NCBI GenBank assembly: GCA_022605955.1
Contig: JAKCOZ010000007.1
Coordinates: 35,628,991-35,692,990 of the forward strand
Length of the DNA stretch: 64,000 bases
Source: Rallus limicola
Lineage: Eukaryota; Chordata; Aves; Gruiformes; Rallidae
Direction of reading: 5' to 3'
A program made the position numbers and the translations under genes. Of the stretch, positions 58,401 through 63,579 are shown in pieces (positions within the stretch are counted from its first letter, which is position 1; every line of letters starts with the position of its first letter). The notes under the pieces were generated by a model. That model did no database searches, was not told the DNA's origin, and was given only the letters and a program-made list of their open reading frames with translations.

Positions 58401-61400
58401 CAAGGTATTTACAAGTTTTGGTGTCTTTGGCTCAGGGGTTTTCTTTCAGAAAAAGAAGTCTTCTGTCTTTATGTACCACTTCAGAGAAGAGGCTGATGCT
58501 TCTTCCTGTCACTCTGATCTTTTTTACAGCCTGTTTATCATGTGGTTACTCTCCTGTTTACCATGTGGTTACTCTGCTGTTTACCATGTGGCTACTCTAT
58601 TGGACAGATGGGGTGTGCTGGCAAAGTGGTTCGTGATGGTCCTTCCTGTCTGTTTCAAGCAAAGTTATCCAACAGACATTAAATATTTGTGTGGGTGGGT
58701 AGAACAAACTCAGCTGTTTGTATCATCAGGTGATGAATGTCCAAACAACATTTTGCATCCATTTAAGCTAATTTAAAGCTTAACCTTCTACTGAAATAGT
58801 GGAATAGTAAAGTTCATCAGGCTAGTGAAATTCATATGCTCACAGCCTGATGGAGTTATGAAAAACTACATCAATGGCAGTAAACAGGGGAATTTGGAGC
58901 AGAAGTTGTGCATATGAAATTCTAGGAAATCCAAGGTTTCTTTGCTGTTTTTCAGGCTGCGAGAAGGAAGATGCATGTGGTTTTGCCACTTTAACTCCTG
59001 CAGGCGCTGAAGTTCTGTGTGAATTATACAGTGCTGCTGAAGTCAACTTCAACTGCACCACCTCTGGATTGGTAAAAATGATGCTATTTAAAACTACATG
59101 TTTATCATAATACTGTAGGTTCAGTATAAGTAGAAAGTGGGCATAGAGTACAGGCTGTTGCCTGGCCCCTTGCGCATTGCTCTTTGATAAGGCAGTAATA
59201 AATTCCTGCGAGTTGTAATGTTCTTAAAAGTGACATATAAATGCCGAAGTGTTTCACACAGCACTTAAAACATGCTGTGCTCAGAAATCAGGTTAACTCC
59301 AAAGGGGGGTTTCACCTGGATAGTCCAAACTAGAAGTGGCCAGGTTATTAATTAGATCACCTGAAACAGTCATCATCTCTCAGTCCCTTCCTCTGGTCCA
59401 GAGTATCCCTTGTGTGCTCTTTAGCACTGTAACATCTTCCTATTTGCTGGTTTTAAGCACAGTTATGTGGCATTGAAGAGTCAAGATCTCAGCTTGGCAG
59501 AAAAAAACCCACAAACCAGGCCACACACCATGGTGGGTTATAAGCCGTGTGTGTTAATTCCTCCCCCATAGTTTCTGAGTAAGGAAAATGTGTTTTAGGA
59601 GAGGAAAGCTGTTAGGTTGTATTTATTTGTATATGCTTTTTTTCTGTCTCAGGTGAAAGGTGTTTTGGGGAACCCTGCTGCCACCAGCATCACTCGTCTC
59701 AGCTGCCTGCTTCATGTCAGGAATCCAGAAGGAGATACAGTGATGGTCTATTTGAAGAGAGGTGCCAGATACAAATCACTCGTTTCATGTTAGGCTGCTG
59801 TGCCCAAGCTTGTGGTTACTTCTGTATAGGAGTGTGACCGAGTGTGGGTGCATCTTTGTGTACAAAGACACCATACTTTTCAGACCTCAACATTAAGTGA
59901 TAGCATAGAAACCTCAGCAAATCTCCTCTTTATGTCTTGTTCCCTAGAAATTTGGAATACAGCTTTTGTAAGCCATTTTGATTGCTTTCTCCAGCAGACG
60001 GACCTGCAAAAACTCAAATTCTATTGATTGCATTATTCCATTCCTCTGTACTATGATTTCTCTTTATGAAGCAGTTTGATATTTGAATACATAAGGCATT
60101 ACTGATGACCAGCTTGTACATTAATTCTGATTGTGAATTGTCCTACTTAAATACCAGCCAAGAAGCAACATGCTGTCCAGTGAATCCCAGATCAATGAAT
60201 TAATGGGTTTTTTTGGCTAAAGTGTGATTGATATCACTGAATATTCCATCCGCTGTGTGTCCAACTTTAACACTCATGCCAAATCTGAAACAAGACAAAC
60301 AAATGCACATTGCTGCAGGGTTTGAGTCAAAACTTTCTGCTGTCACTGATACCTTTTTGCTTCAATCCAAACTTCTGAGTCACCGTTTATTAATAACAGT
60401 AAAAATAAATAGCTACGTCTCACCTGAAAAAAGACAAGTCCCCTGAGCTTGTTGCAATCAGTGCAGTCTTGTTGATACCAGATCTACTCTAGCTTTCGTT
60501 TGATATTGCTAATTAGATCCAGGATTATATGAATTGTGTCCACTTACCTATGTGTCTAGTCATAGAAGCCTTAATGGCAGACGCAGTTCTGCTGGCCAGC
60601 CTGCATAGTTTACATTTTAATGAGATAAGTTTGTTTCATTTATGCCTGGGAGTTACTAATATAGTGCTTGAAAATGGAATATTGCCAGCCTTGCTGTGTA
60701 CATAGATTTAGGAGCTCTTTTCTGGTATGGTAGGCTGTTTTTCCTACCCTAGCAGTACATTCCAACCAACTACCCAGGTATAACTGCACAAAAAATTTGA
60801 TGATCTTACATTGCATTGAAAAGTCCAGAAATGGACTTTTCAGGCTGAGTTTTTATCATAAAACTTTTAACCATCTCCTCCTGAGCAGTTTTGGACATTT
60901 CTTTCCTGTCCTGTCTACCCAGGACAAGAATTTAACTCATCTGGACTCAAGACCTTTGAAAGGACCAGTTTTCAGAACACGCTTTCTGGTGTTTATCTCT
61001 CCGTGGTGCTCTCAGGAGCCAACACATCGCTGACTGATGTGCAGCTCTTCTGTCGGCAGACTTGCAGCAGGGACTCTTGCTGTGATGGCTTCATCTTGAG
61101 TCAGATTGTGCTTGATGAAGGTATTGTCTCACTGTGAAATAAAAAAATTCCACAGTAGAAAACCCACACTAAGTGGGTAGAACTCATTTTTGGACACCTG
61201 CCTCTACATCATGCCAGAGTGTCAGCAGCCTGCCTGCACATCACTGACACTTTTTGCTGTAGACAGAATTTGAGTAATGCCCAAGTTTTGGCCTAGAACC
61301 ATAGAGATAAAGACCTGAGGTGGCAAGCTGCACTTGCAGACAGACGGACATTTTGGAAGGATAGTTATTTTGACCTGCTTTAGACATCTGTATCTGATGG

Positions 61401-63398
61401 AATAAATTCTTCTAAAACAGCCTCTTTCCTTACATAATGCAGCTCAGTTGCCAGAAGTTGGTGCCTTTCAGTTGATGGGGGAATTAAGGCAACACCCCCA
61501 GAGTGCTTGTAGTGCAAACGTAAATCTCCCCTTTTGGAGCAGGAAAAGATAATGCCAAGCAGGGCATTATGTTGTATTATTGCATGCAGGAATGCTATAA
61601 ACTCTTATGTCTGGGTGGGATGAATGATGTGTGGTAAAGGTGGGACTTAGGCAGAACCCAGATTCCTGCCAGCAAATGTAAGCACTTCATTTCATTGCCT
61701 GCTTTTTGTAGTTTCTTTTTGAGCCCACATGGGATCAGTTTTCCTGTTGGAGGTGCATTTCCTATAGCAACCATGAAGTTCTAACTGTAATGTCTCATAG
61801 GCTCTTATGAAAGCAGGCATGTGCTACTGGCTGCTATGTGACAAGCATTTTTCTGGTTTTGAGTGGAAACTGGTCCTGGATTTACTATCTCTTTGGAACT
61901 TGTCAAGCAAATGTTTCCAGGAAATTAATTTATGTTTTGGCATCACATATTTTTTACATCAAAATATTCTAGGTGATCTTAAAAATCCATTTCTATATAT
62001 ATCACCAAAATCTTTTTTGGTTTCCTGTACTTGTGAGTGTAGAAGGGGATATGGAAAGGGTGAATGTTGTAGAGAGCTCTCTTTTTAGTTGGAGTGACCT
62101 ATGTAAGACCCTGAGTATTATCTAGATGTTATGGTAACAGACTGACACCAAGACACCTGGCATTAAGCGTGCTGGTCCCCAGGCTCACACTGTGATGCTA
62201 GGGAAGACTCAGGACCAGACTGGCTGAAATAAAGCACCAATCCAGGAAACCATCCCTGTTAAAAATATAAGTGCTTTCTTGGTTCAAAGCCTGATATTGT
62301 GAGACGGCCAAAAGATTGAATGTGTCTCTGTGGAGCTGTAAAGTTCTGAGAACACTGTTGGGTATTATCAGATAATAGTAATATTTTATTAGGTGGTACT
62401 AGTACTTGCTTGAAATCTTTGAAAAGCAGGCTACAAATGTTTGGTTTAGGTATGAACTTTAATACTCCAGTTTGAACTGGTGGCTCTGATTTACTTTTTG
62501 TCCTGGTAGCAATGGTAAATTCACACAGGCTCAGTTAGCATTCAGAGAAAGTGCTGGGATGCTTGGCTGAAAATCTCCATGTGGGTGCACACCATTGTTG
62601 GAGTGATGCAACTCTCTTTGCCTGAACCTAGGTACCATTTTGTGCAGTTTGATGAGCTACCCAGATGTCCTGATCTGCAATGCAAATGGCTGGAGTCCAT
62701 CACCAACATCTGCCATAGATGGGATGTGTAAAGGTGTGAGCTATGATGAAAAAGAGAAGATGTTTTCCTTTACCGTGGGAGGAAAAGTGTTCAGTGGAAG
62801 TATGTCAATGAATTATCTCAATTTACATTCATTTTCTTTAGATCTTCTATAGACTCTGCCTTTTTCTCCAGCCTCCTTTAGTACTTCAGTACTTTTTTTC
62901 TTAAGGAGATCCGTATCTGTACAACCACAAATGAATAAGAATTCTCTAACTGGATGCCCTGTTAGATAGATGGACCTCTCACATTCTACTGTGTAAATAT
63001 TAATAAAAGTCAATGCTGTGTTGGTTTTAATGTGTTACCCTGTAATACTTCCAGTGTTTAATTCAGGTAGATTCAAACCAATAATCTGAAATAAATGTAA
63101 ACTCTGGAGCAAGATGCCCAGAGCTGCACAGAAAAAGCAATGATGGAAAATAGAGTAAAGCCTTGGCACTCCAGTCACAGACTAGCATCAAAACACCTGG
63201 GACCTTCTTTCTTAGGGTCTTATAATGTCAATAAGATGATGTTAGTTTTGTGCTTTTAATGTGATTTCTGAGCATTTCAATACTTCCTCTTTAATTTGAG
63301 CAGCTACTCTAACAAACTTTTTTCTTTGTTAGCTTCTAAGTTGGCAGAAGAGGCAGAAAGAAATTTTGCTACCTTTCAGCAAGTTTATCTGTGGAGAG
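10354..63398 (+). CDS. TG: TG, thyroglobulin: exons 1-28 (gene continues past window)
   Basis: Thyroglobulin is the secreted homodimeric glycoprotein of the thyroid follicle on which thyroid peroxidase makes T4 and T3. I joined 28 exons with GT-AG borders into 1,814 codons with no stop or frameshift. Domains seen: signal peptide (1-19); Tg1-1 to Tg1-4 (about 30-360, CWCV at 70, 138 and 336, YCYC at 234); Tg1-5 and Tg1-6 in exon 9 (CWCL 619, CFCV 686); Tg1-7 to Tg1-10 (CWCV at 882, 1034 and 1176; TWCV at 1109); linker and hinge; type-2 repeats (exon 21); Tg1-11 (exon 22); start of the type-3 repeats (exons 23-28). Hormone-forming Tyr24 and Tyr1297 and donor Tyr149 are present. Vertebrate TG is about 2,700 residues, so roughly a third is missing on the right, including the cholinesterase-like domain. 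Coordinates span exons and introns; each exon is listed separately. Confidence 0.96.
10421..12015 (+). other. TG: TG intron 1
   Basis: 1,595 bases from gtaagt to ttcag, phase 1. I see no recognisable repeat or gene. ORFs inside are short and uninformative. First introns often carry enhancers, but none can be named here. Confidence 0.85.
12016..12124 (+). CDS. TG: TG exon 2 (hormonogenic Tyr24, first half of Tg1-1)
   Basis: Entered after ttcag in phase 1, it encodes [15 protein letters not shown] and then [11 protein letters not shown], ending in phase 2 at gtaact. The EYQ tyrosine is residue 24, or 5 of the mature chain. In mammals this is the main T4-forming site, and it is conserved here. 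The PCELQ and YVPQC cysteines open the first thyroglobulin type-1 repeat. Confidence 0.95.
12675..12772 (+). CDS. TG: TG exon 3 (second half of Tg1-1)
   Basis: Entered after ttcttcag, it reads [18 protein letters not shown], then EVPGSKQDG up to PVS and the first base of a cysteine codon. The CWCV signature (70-73) closes the Tg1-1 core. The donor is gtaagt, in phase 1, splitting the Cys92 codon T|GC. Confidence 0.95.
13166..13369 (+). CDS. TG: TG exon 4 (Tg1-2, iodotyrosine donor Tyr149)
   Basis: The exon is symmetric in phase 1 and encodes a complete Tg1 repeat: [46 protein letters not shown], then [10 protein letters not shown]. Tyr149 of the YGTR motif lines up with mammalian Tyr149, the proposed donor of the outer ring for Tyr24. 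Asn110 starts an N-S-S glycosylation sequon. The donor gtgagt splits a Cys codon T|GC. Confidence 0.96.
13515..13582 (-). mobile_element. CR1 LINE 3' scrap
   Basis: About 68 bp in antisense, with ttcatagaatcatagtg, ttggaaggggtcc and gatcatcaagtccaatt. It is the extreme 3' end of CR1. Confidence 0.8.
13721..13880 (+). CDS. TG: TG exon 5 (first half of Tg1-3)
   Basis: Entered after ctgtcag, it encodes [36 protein letters not shown], then the conserved [16 protein letters not shown], ending in phase 2 at gtaaga. Asn198 is a glycosylation sequon (NTT), also present in mammals. The long tail after VQCKF is the insertion typical of Tg1-3. Confidence 0.95.
15030..15215 (-). repeat. ancient MIR/L2-like SINE remnant (tentative)
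   Basis: The + strand follows the reverse-complement order of the MIR/L2 core as I know it. First is gagtacctcaggtcatgaat, then atttattttcacacca, then cattatcccgtcccataaac, then agttacacagcaacgg, then gcagaacagggatttaaac. The mammalian and turtle copies read pattern-wise as cctcac, tttatcctcaca, ttatccccattttacag, gtcacacagc and ggatttgaaccc. It is strongly diverged. Confidence 0.4.
16591..16938 (-). mobile_element. CR1 LINE fragment
   Basis: About 350 bp in antisense, starting agaatcatagaattgcc, with ggaagggaccctttagatca, then the ctgggcagcccggtccaa block and the reversed ORF2 tail (tttcctcttgtcctatcac, caacctcctcttctctcc). It is 5'-truncated. Confidence 0.92.
19372..19478 (+). CDS. TG: TG exon 6 (second half of Tg1-3)
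   Basis: This exon follows a 5.5 kb intron. The acceptor is ttccttccag. It encodes [20 protein letters not shown], then [15 protein letters not shown]. The YCYC signature (234-237) replaces CWCV, as the mammalian repeat has YCHC at the same place. The donor is gtaagt in phase 1. Confidence 0.94.
19479..20512 (+). other. TG: TG intron 6
   Basis: 1.0 kb. It contains one antisense CR1 scrap at 19847-19943. Nothing else is recognised. Confidence 0.85.
19847..19943 (-). mobile_element. CR1 LINE 3' scrap
   Basis: Antisense, about 97 bp: attgtggaatagtttggg, aaggaaccttgaagatca, tctgccatgggtagggatg. The last block is the reverse complement of the CR1 ccctgcccatggca motif. Confidence 0.8.
20513..20656 (+). 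CDS. TG: TG exon 7 (tail insertion after Tg1-3)
   Basis: It encodes [19 protein letters not shown], then [19 protein letters not shown] and SGKFR. It is cysteine-free apart from the split terminal codon, and closely matches the mammalian DEIYDTIF and YRILQRRFL segments. Both ends are in phase 1; the donor gtgagt splits a Cys codon T|GC. Confidence 0.95.
20657..22400 (+). other. TG: TG intron 7
   Basis: 1.7 kb. It holds a 43-bp tandem duplication (21093-21178). No transposon is recognised. Confidence 0.85.
21093..21178. repeat. 43-bp tandem duplication
   Basis: Two adjacent copies of a unit beginning atttcttccctggtcagaga and ending ggagagaagttcg. They differ at only a few bases (aaatggggag versus aaataggg), so the duplication looks recent. 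Confidence 0.9.
22401..22586 (+). CDS. TG: TG exon 8 (Tg1-4)
   Basis: A complete type-1 repeat in one 1-1 exon: [58 protein letters not shown] is at 336-339. The acceptor is ttccttgcag and the donor gtatgt. Confidence 0.96.
22587..25642 (+). other. TG: TG intron 8
   Basis: 3.1 kb. It holds a short 23-bp duplication (23752-23790) and a T run just before the exon 9 acceptor. No CR1 is recognised. Confidence 0.85.
23752..23790. repeat. 23-bp tandem duplication
   Basis: The 16-base word tggaggatgcagagat occurs at 23752 and again at 23775, a period of 23 bases. Confidence 0.85.
25643..26692 (+). CDS. TG: TG exon 9 (large exon: spacer plus Tg1-5 and Tg1-6)
   Basis: This is the largest exon, 1,050 nt and about 350 residues, matching the large exon 9 of mammalian TG. 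It begins [21 protein letters not shown] long spacer follows ([73 protein letters not shown]). Tg1-5 ([19 protein letters not shown] with CWCL at 619) and Tg1-6 ([14 protein letters not shown] with CFCV at 686) end it. The CFCV replaces CWCV, as the mammalian repeat has CYCV. NFTG is a glycosylation sequon. The acceptor follows a 16-base T run; the donor gtaagt splits a Cys codon T|GT. Confidence 0.97.
26693..28367 (+). other. TG: TG intron 9
   Basis: 1.7 kb with one antisense CR1 fragment (27111-27275). The remainder shows no recognisable element. Confidence 0.85.
27111..27275 (-). mobile_element. CR1 LINE fragment
   Basis: Antisense, 165 bp: tagaatcacacagatacac, gatcatcgagtccaactg, then ccacctccctgggcagcctg. 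It closely resembles the 8996 copy and is the same CR1 subtype by eye. Confidence 0.9.
28368..28955 (+). CDS. TG: TG exon 10 (Tg1-7 with internal insertion)
   Basis: A 588 nt exon encoding [40 protein letters not shown], a long insertion ([14 protein letters not shown] to [19 protein letters not shown]), then [18 protein letters not shown] is at 882-885. The insertion between VQC and CWCV is a feature of Tg1-7 in all TGs I know. NVTY is a glycosylation sequon. The donor gtaagt splits a Cys codon T|GT. Confidence 0.97.
29526..29600 (-). mobile_element. CR1 LINE 3' scrap
   Basis: Antisense, 75 bp: tcatagaaacatagaatgg, ttggttggaagggacccc, then ccaacccccttgctccag. Confidence 0.88.
29601..29745. 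mobile_element. probable avian interspersed repeat fragment (unnamed)
   Basis: The words ttgcaggtgggtatctgctg, cttcaccatggtcttct and ggctgcaggggaatctc recur in avian genomes, often with a cysteine-free GC-rich continuation, as I recall. The family name and orientation cannot be given from sight. It abuts the CR1 scrap. Confidence 0.35.
29855..30097 (+). CDS. TG: TG exon 11 (start of Tg1-8)
   Basis: It encodes [40 protein letters not shown], then [17 protein letters not shown]. These align with mammalian VSASNSSRFPLGESFLVAKG and GSDYAIRLAAQS. NSSH is a glycosylation sequon. The acceptor is tctacag; the donor is gtaggt in phase 1. Confidence 0.95.
30412..30549 (+). CDS. TG: TG exon 12 (middle of Tg1-8)
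   Basis: Entered after gtgaatag, it encodes [19 protein letters not shown], then [20 protein letters not shown]. It aligns with mammalian LSFYQRRRFSPDDSAGAS and PYMPQCDAFGSWEPVQC. Both ends are in phase 1; the donor is gtgagc. Confidence 0.94.
31157..31234 (+). CDS. TG: TG exon 13 (end of Tg1-8, CWCV)
   Basis: A short 78 nt, 1-1 exon encoding [20 protein letters not shown] and SAELPK. CWCV is at 1034-1037. The donor gtcagt is weaker than the consensus and splits a Cys codon T|GC. Confidence 0.94.
31425..31508 (+). mobile_element. CR1 LINE 3' scrap
   Basis: Sense, 84 bp: gtgaccctgcttgagcag, ggggttggaccagatgacct, ccaacctcaaccgttctgtg. It lies close before exon 14. Confidence 0.9.
31651..31763 (+). 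CDS. TG: TG exon 14 (start of Tg1-9)
   Basis: Entered after tctcttccag, it encodes [20 protein letters not shown], then [11 protein letters not shown], ending in phase 0 at gtgatt. It matches mammalian TTCEKSRTSGLLSSWKQ and DLFVPACLE. Confidence 0.93.
32204..32315 (+). CDS. TG: TG exon 15 (end of Tg1-9, TWCV variant)
   Basis: It encodes [20 protein letters not shown], then [17 protein letters not shown]. The first cysteine of the CWCV motif is Thr1109 (TWCV), and the QC before it is also absent. The same loss is known in mammalian Tg1-9, so this is an old feature and not a local mutation. The donor gtgagt splits a Cys codon T|GT. Confidence 0.93.
33662..33862 (+). CDS. TG: TG exon 16 (Tg1-10)
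   Basis: A complete 1-1 repeat exon: [69 protein letters not shown] is at 1176-1179. The acceptor is ctctttaaag; the donor is gtgagt. Confidence 0.96.
33863..38142 (+). other. TG: TG intron 16
   Basis: 4.3 kb with one CR1 piece (37033-37516). From 33863 to 37030 I recognise no repeat. This part has several medium ORFs (34479-34775 minus, 34889-35161 plus, 36328-36769 plus in two frames) that resemble no family I know and lack splice or start context. Confidence 0.75.
37033..37516 (+). mobile_element. CR1 LINE, 3' part with ORF2 remnant
   Basis: About 480 bp in sense. The + frame from 37033 keeps the CR1 ORF2 tail pattern [38 protein letters not shown], then a deletion, then [19 protein letters not shown]. 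The tail shows ttggactcaatgatctt and ccagtgattctgtgac. It is not functional. Confidence 0.93.
38143..38352 (+). CDS. TG: TG exon 17 (linker, first part)
   Basis: This exon follows a 4.3 kb intron. It encodes [40 protein letters not shown], then [13 protein letters not shown] and YQAC. It aligns with mammalian PRCPLPFNASEVVGGTILCE and QQCQLLCRQGS. It is locally GC-rich (CGCTTCCAGCGCGTCC), unlike its surroundings. NIS is a glycosylation sequon. It is 1-1; the donor is gtatgt. Confidence 0.94.
38353..40583 (+). other. TG: TG intron 17
   Basis: 2.2 kb. I recognise no transposon, gene or tandem repeat in it. Confidence 0.85.
40584..40738 (+). CDS. TG: TG exon 18 (hormonogenic Tyr1297)
   Basis: Entered after ttttttag, it encodes [40 protein letters not shown], then [11 protein letters not shown], ending in phase 0 at gtaatt. 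The tyrosine of CSSDY (residue 1297) aligns with mammalian Tyr1310, a secondary hormone-forming site. The segment matches mammalian CSADYADLLQTFQVFILDEL. Confidence 0.95.
40739..41363 (+). other. TG: TG intron 18
   Basis: 0.6 kb containing a sense CR1 3' end (40983-41117). Confidence 0.85.
40983..41117 (+). mobile_element. CR1 LINE 3' end with repeated tail
   Basis: Sense, 135 bp: gggtggatggggccttgagc, tgcccatggcagggggatc, ccttccagccctagccc. Four tail units of the form ATTCTATG / ATTCTGTG follow (41083-41117). Multiple tail units are typical of CR1 insertions. Confidence 0.92.
41364..41520 (+). CDS. TG: TG exon 19 (linker, second part)
   Basis: It encodes [52 protein letters not shown], ending in phase 1 at gtaatt. 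It aligns with mammalian CLTRERLGVNVTWKSRLED and [15 protein letters not shown] and NLTW are glycosylation sequons. Confidence 0.95.
41521..45575 (+). other. TG: TG intron 19
   Basis: 4.1 kb. No recognisable transposon. It contains ORFs of 142 codons (43517-43945) and 160 codons (44513-44995) on the + strand. Neither resembles a known protein to me, and lengths like these are expected by chance in 64 kb. Confidence 0.8.
45576..45800 (+). CDS. TG: TG exon 20 (hinge region)
   Basis: This exon follows a 4 kb intron. It encodes [39 protein letters not shown], then [19 protein letters not shown] and SQGC. It aligns with mammalian ERALVGKDLLGRFTDLIQSG and LGC ends. It is 1-1; the acceptor is cctcctttag and the donor gtatgt. 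Confidence 0.94.
47616..47982 (-). mobile_element. CR1 LINE fragment
   Basis: About 370 bp in antisense: tcacagattcacagaatttt, ggttggaagggacctccaga, ccccctgggcagcctgttcc, then the reversed ORF2 tail ending cagttcattcagccttg. It is well preserved and probably fairly young. Confidence 0.94.
48118..48648 (-). mobile_element. solo LTR of an avian endogenous retrovirus (ERVL-type, tentative)
   Basis: About 530 bp. Read on the minus strand it starts TGTCCTAGTTTGAGCTGG and ends CCAGCTGGGATTAAAACA, the TG...CA pattern of an LTR. Inner words such as cagctactagaaggaaaat, agctgaaaagtccttga and aagcaatttatgcacaaatg match a widespread avian LTR that I know from neoavian genomes. No internal retroviral gene is beside it, so it is a solo LTR. 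The flanking duplication is unclear (gtca versus gtaa). The class assignment is from memory. Confidence 0.7.
50660..50699. repeat. AT-rich TATA/TATG tract
   Basis: A short low-complexity run of atatatatgtatatctatag type. It is of no obvious function. Confidence 0.7.
51011..51273 (+). mobile_element. CR1 LINE 3' end
   Basis: Sense, about 260 bp: gataggacaagaggaaatta, cctggcacaggctgcccaga, gatggggctttggcctacct, then ccctgctcatggcagggg and the ctgtgattctata tail. It ends close to the exon 21 acceptor. Confidence 0.93.
51349..51498 (+). CDS. TG: TG exon 21 (type-2 repeats)
   Basis: It encodes [40 protein letters not shown], then [11 protein letters not shown]. The CPxGxxxxxxxC-x2-CPxG spacing is that of the thyroglobulin type-2 (GCC2/GCC3-like) repeats. 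In mammals this block carries CIPCPVG and CPVGRTTISAGAFS. It is 1-1; the donor gtaagt splits a Cys codon T|GT. Confidence 0.96.
51499..53522 (+). other. TG: TG intron 21
   Basis: 2.0 kb. The only repeat seen is a sense CR1 3' scrap at 53321-53466, ending about 55 bases before exon 22. Confidence 0.85.
53321..53466 (+). mobile_element. CR1 LINE 3' scrap
   Basis: Sense, 146 bp: ggtcctgggcaactgactct, ccctgcttgaacagggggg, ccttccaacccaaaacattc. It is the second CR1 end lying right before a TG exon. Confidence 0.9.
53523..53693 (+). CDS. TG: TG exon 22 (Tg1-11)
   Basis: It encodes [56 protein letters not shown]. It is a reduced type-1 repeat in which only FCV (1531-1533) remains of CWCV, as in mammalian Tg1-11 (AFCVD). 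The acceptor follows a T-rich tract and tgtaacag; the donor is gtaagt. It is 1-1. Confidence 0.95.
54576..55360 (-). mobile_element. CR1 LINE, longest copy, with ORF2 C-terminal remnant
   Basis: About 785 bp in antisense. The minus strand keeps a clear trace of the CR1 ORF2 C-terminus: [42 protein letters not shown]-like, then after a frame break [19 protein letters not shown] and [20 protein letters not shown]. Frame changes and a deletion show it is dead. The 3' tail is at the left end (atagagtcatagaatag). Confidence 0.95.
55441..55648 (+). mobile_element. CR1 LINE 3' end
   Basis: Sense, about 208 bp: aactttttcacagcaaggg, gcactgggacaggctgccca, ctttggcagtgggatttta, ccttccaacctctaaaattc and a doubled tgtgattc tail. 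It is only 80 bases from the minus-strand copy. Confidence 0.93.
56540..56632. repeat. A-rich low-complexity block
   Basis: About 90 bases almost without T, mixing A runs with C pairs and triplets (accaacaaaacccaaaacat, aaaaaaagaccccccaacc). It may be a degraded poly(A) tail or simple sequence. Confidence 0.6.
56797..56822. repeat. GT microsatellite
   Basis: About ten uninterrupted GT units preceded by gtgtat. A likely length-variable marker. Confidence 0.9.
57939..57953. repeat. C15 homopolymer in a pyrimidine tract
   Basis: Fifteen C bases follow a 30-base T/C run and end at cccgaatag. On the minus strand this is G15. Length may be misread by sequencing. Confidence 0.85.
58048..58064. repeat. 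T17 homopolymer
   Basis: Seventeen T bases about 85 bases before exon 23, possibly part of a long pyrimidine region upstream of the acceptor. Confidence 0.85.
58149..58268 (+). CDS. TG: TG exon 23 (start of type-3 repeats)
   Basis: This exon follows a 4.5 kb intron. It encodes [40 protein letters not shown]. It matches mammalian MQKFEKVPESKVIFDA and the FxxxQCL end. It is 1-1; the acceptor is ttcttttag and the donor gtgagg. Confidence 0.92.
58269..58955 (+). other. TG: TG intron 23
   Basis: 0.7 kb holding a three-copy 23-bp tandem repeat (58531-58598). Nothing else is recognised. Confidence 0.85.
58531..58598. repeat. 23-bp tandem repeat, three copies
   Basis: Units start at 58531, 58554 and 58577 with ctgtttaycatgtggytact. 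Each carries a CATGTG E-box word. Copies differ by one or two bases. Confidence 0.92.
58956..59071 (+). CDS. TG: TG exon 24 (type-3 repeat, cysteine core)
   Basis: Entered after tttttcag, it encodes [39 protein letters not shown], ending in phase 0 at gtaaaa. It aligns with mammalian DCTEDEACSFFTVSTTEPE and CDFYAW. NCTT is a glycosylation sequon. Confidence 0.92.
59072..60922 (+). other. TG: TG introns 24 and 25 (with exon 25 between)
   Basis: Introns at 59072-59652 and 59762-60922. I recognise no transposon or tandem repeat. Intron 25 begins with the weak donor gtgcca. Confidence 0.8.
59653..59761 (+). CDS. TG: TG exon 25 (type-3 repeat)
   Basis: Entered after gtctcag in phase 0, it encodes [36 protein letters not shown]. 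It matches mammalian LGNSKATSFGSLRCQV and AVYLKK. The donor gtgcca is the weakest in the gene; failure to use it would add ten codons and a TAG at 59791. The exon itself is well supported by frame and alignment. Confidence 0.9.
60923..61120 (+). CDS. TG: TG exon 26 (type-3 repeat)
   Basis: Entered after tctacccag, it encodes [60 protein letters not shown]. It matches mammalian FQNMLSGLYNPIVFSASGAN and CDRDLCCDGFVLTQ. NSSG and NTSL are glycosylation sequons. It is 1-1; the donor is gtattg. Confidence 0.94.
61121..63332 (+). other. TG: TG introns 26 and 27 (with exon 27 between)
   Basis: Introns at 61121-62631 and 62800-63332. I recognise no repeat or second gene in them. Confidence 0.8.
62632..62799 (+). 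CDS. TG: TG exon 27 (type-3 repeat)
   Basis: Entered after gaacctag, it encodes [20 protein letters not shown], then [20 protein letters not shown] and KVFSG. It aligns with mammalian AIICGLLSSPSVLLCNVKDW and CPGVTYDQES. It is 1-1; the donor is gtatgt. Confidence 0.94.
63333..63398 (+). CDS. TG: TG exon 28 (last exon in window)
   Basis: A 66 nt, 1-1 exon after tttgttag, encoding [20 protein letters not shown] and R, ending at gtgagt. It aligns with mammalian TFTNFQQVYLWKD. The reading frame stays open and the gene continues beyond position 64000. Confidence 0.92.
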
Positions 63399-63579
63399 GT
63401 GAGTCACAGGAGTTGTTATGAAAGCATATGTGAAAGCTTACAACAAAACAGTAGGCTTCTGATAAACAGTAGGGAGTGGCAGATGTGTGTTCTTTAATTG
63501 CAGCATCATTCTTACTGCATTTTATTCAAGACACTTCTCAAAAGTCTTTTCTGACAGGGATTGGTGTAATCTGGAGTAA

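Noticed and set aside
10354..63398. Search for SLA, the antisense gene nested in TG in mammals
   Set aside because: No minus-strand frame here shows SH3 or SH2 signatures. In mammals SLA lies in a later TG intron, which is beyond this window.
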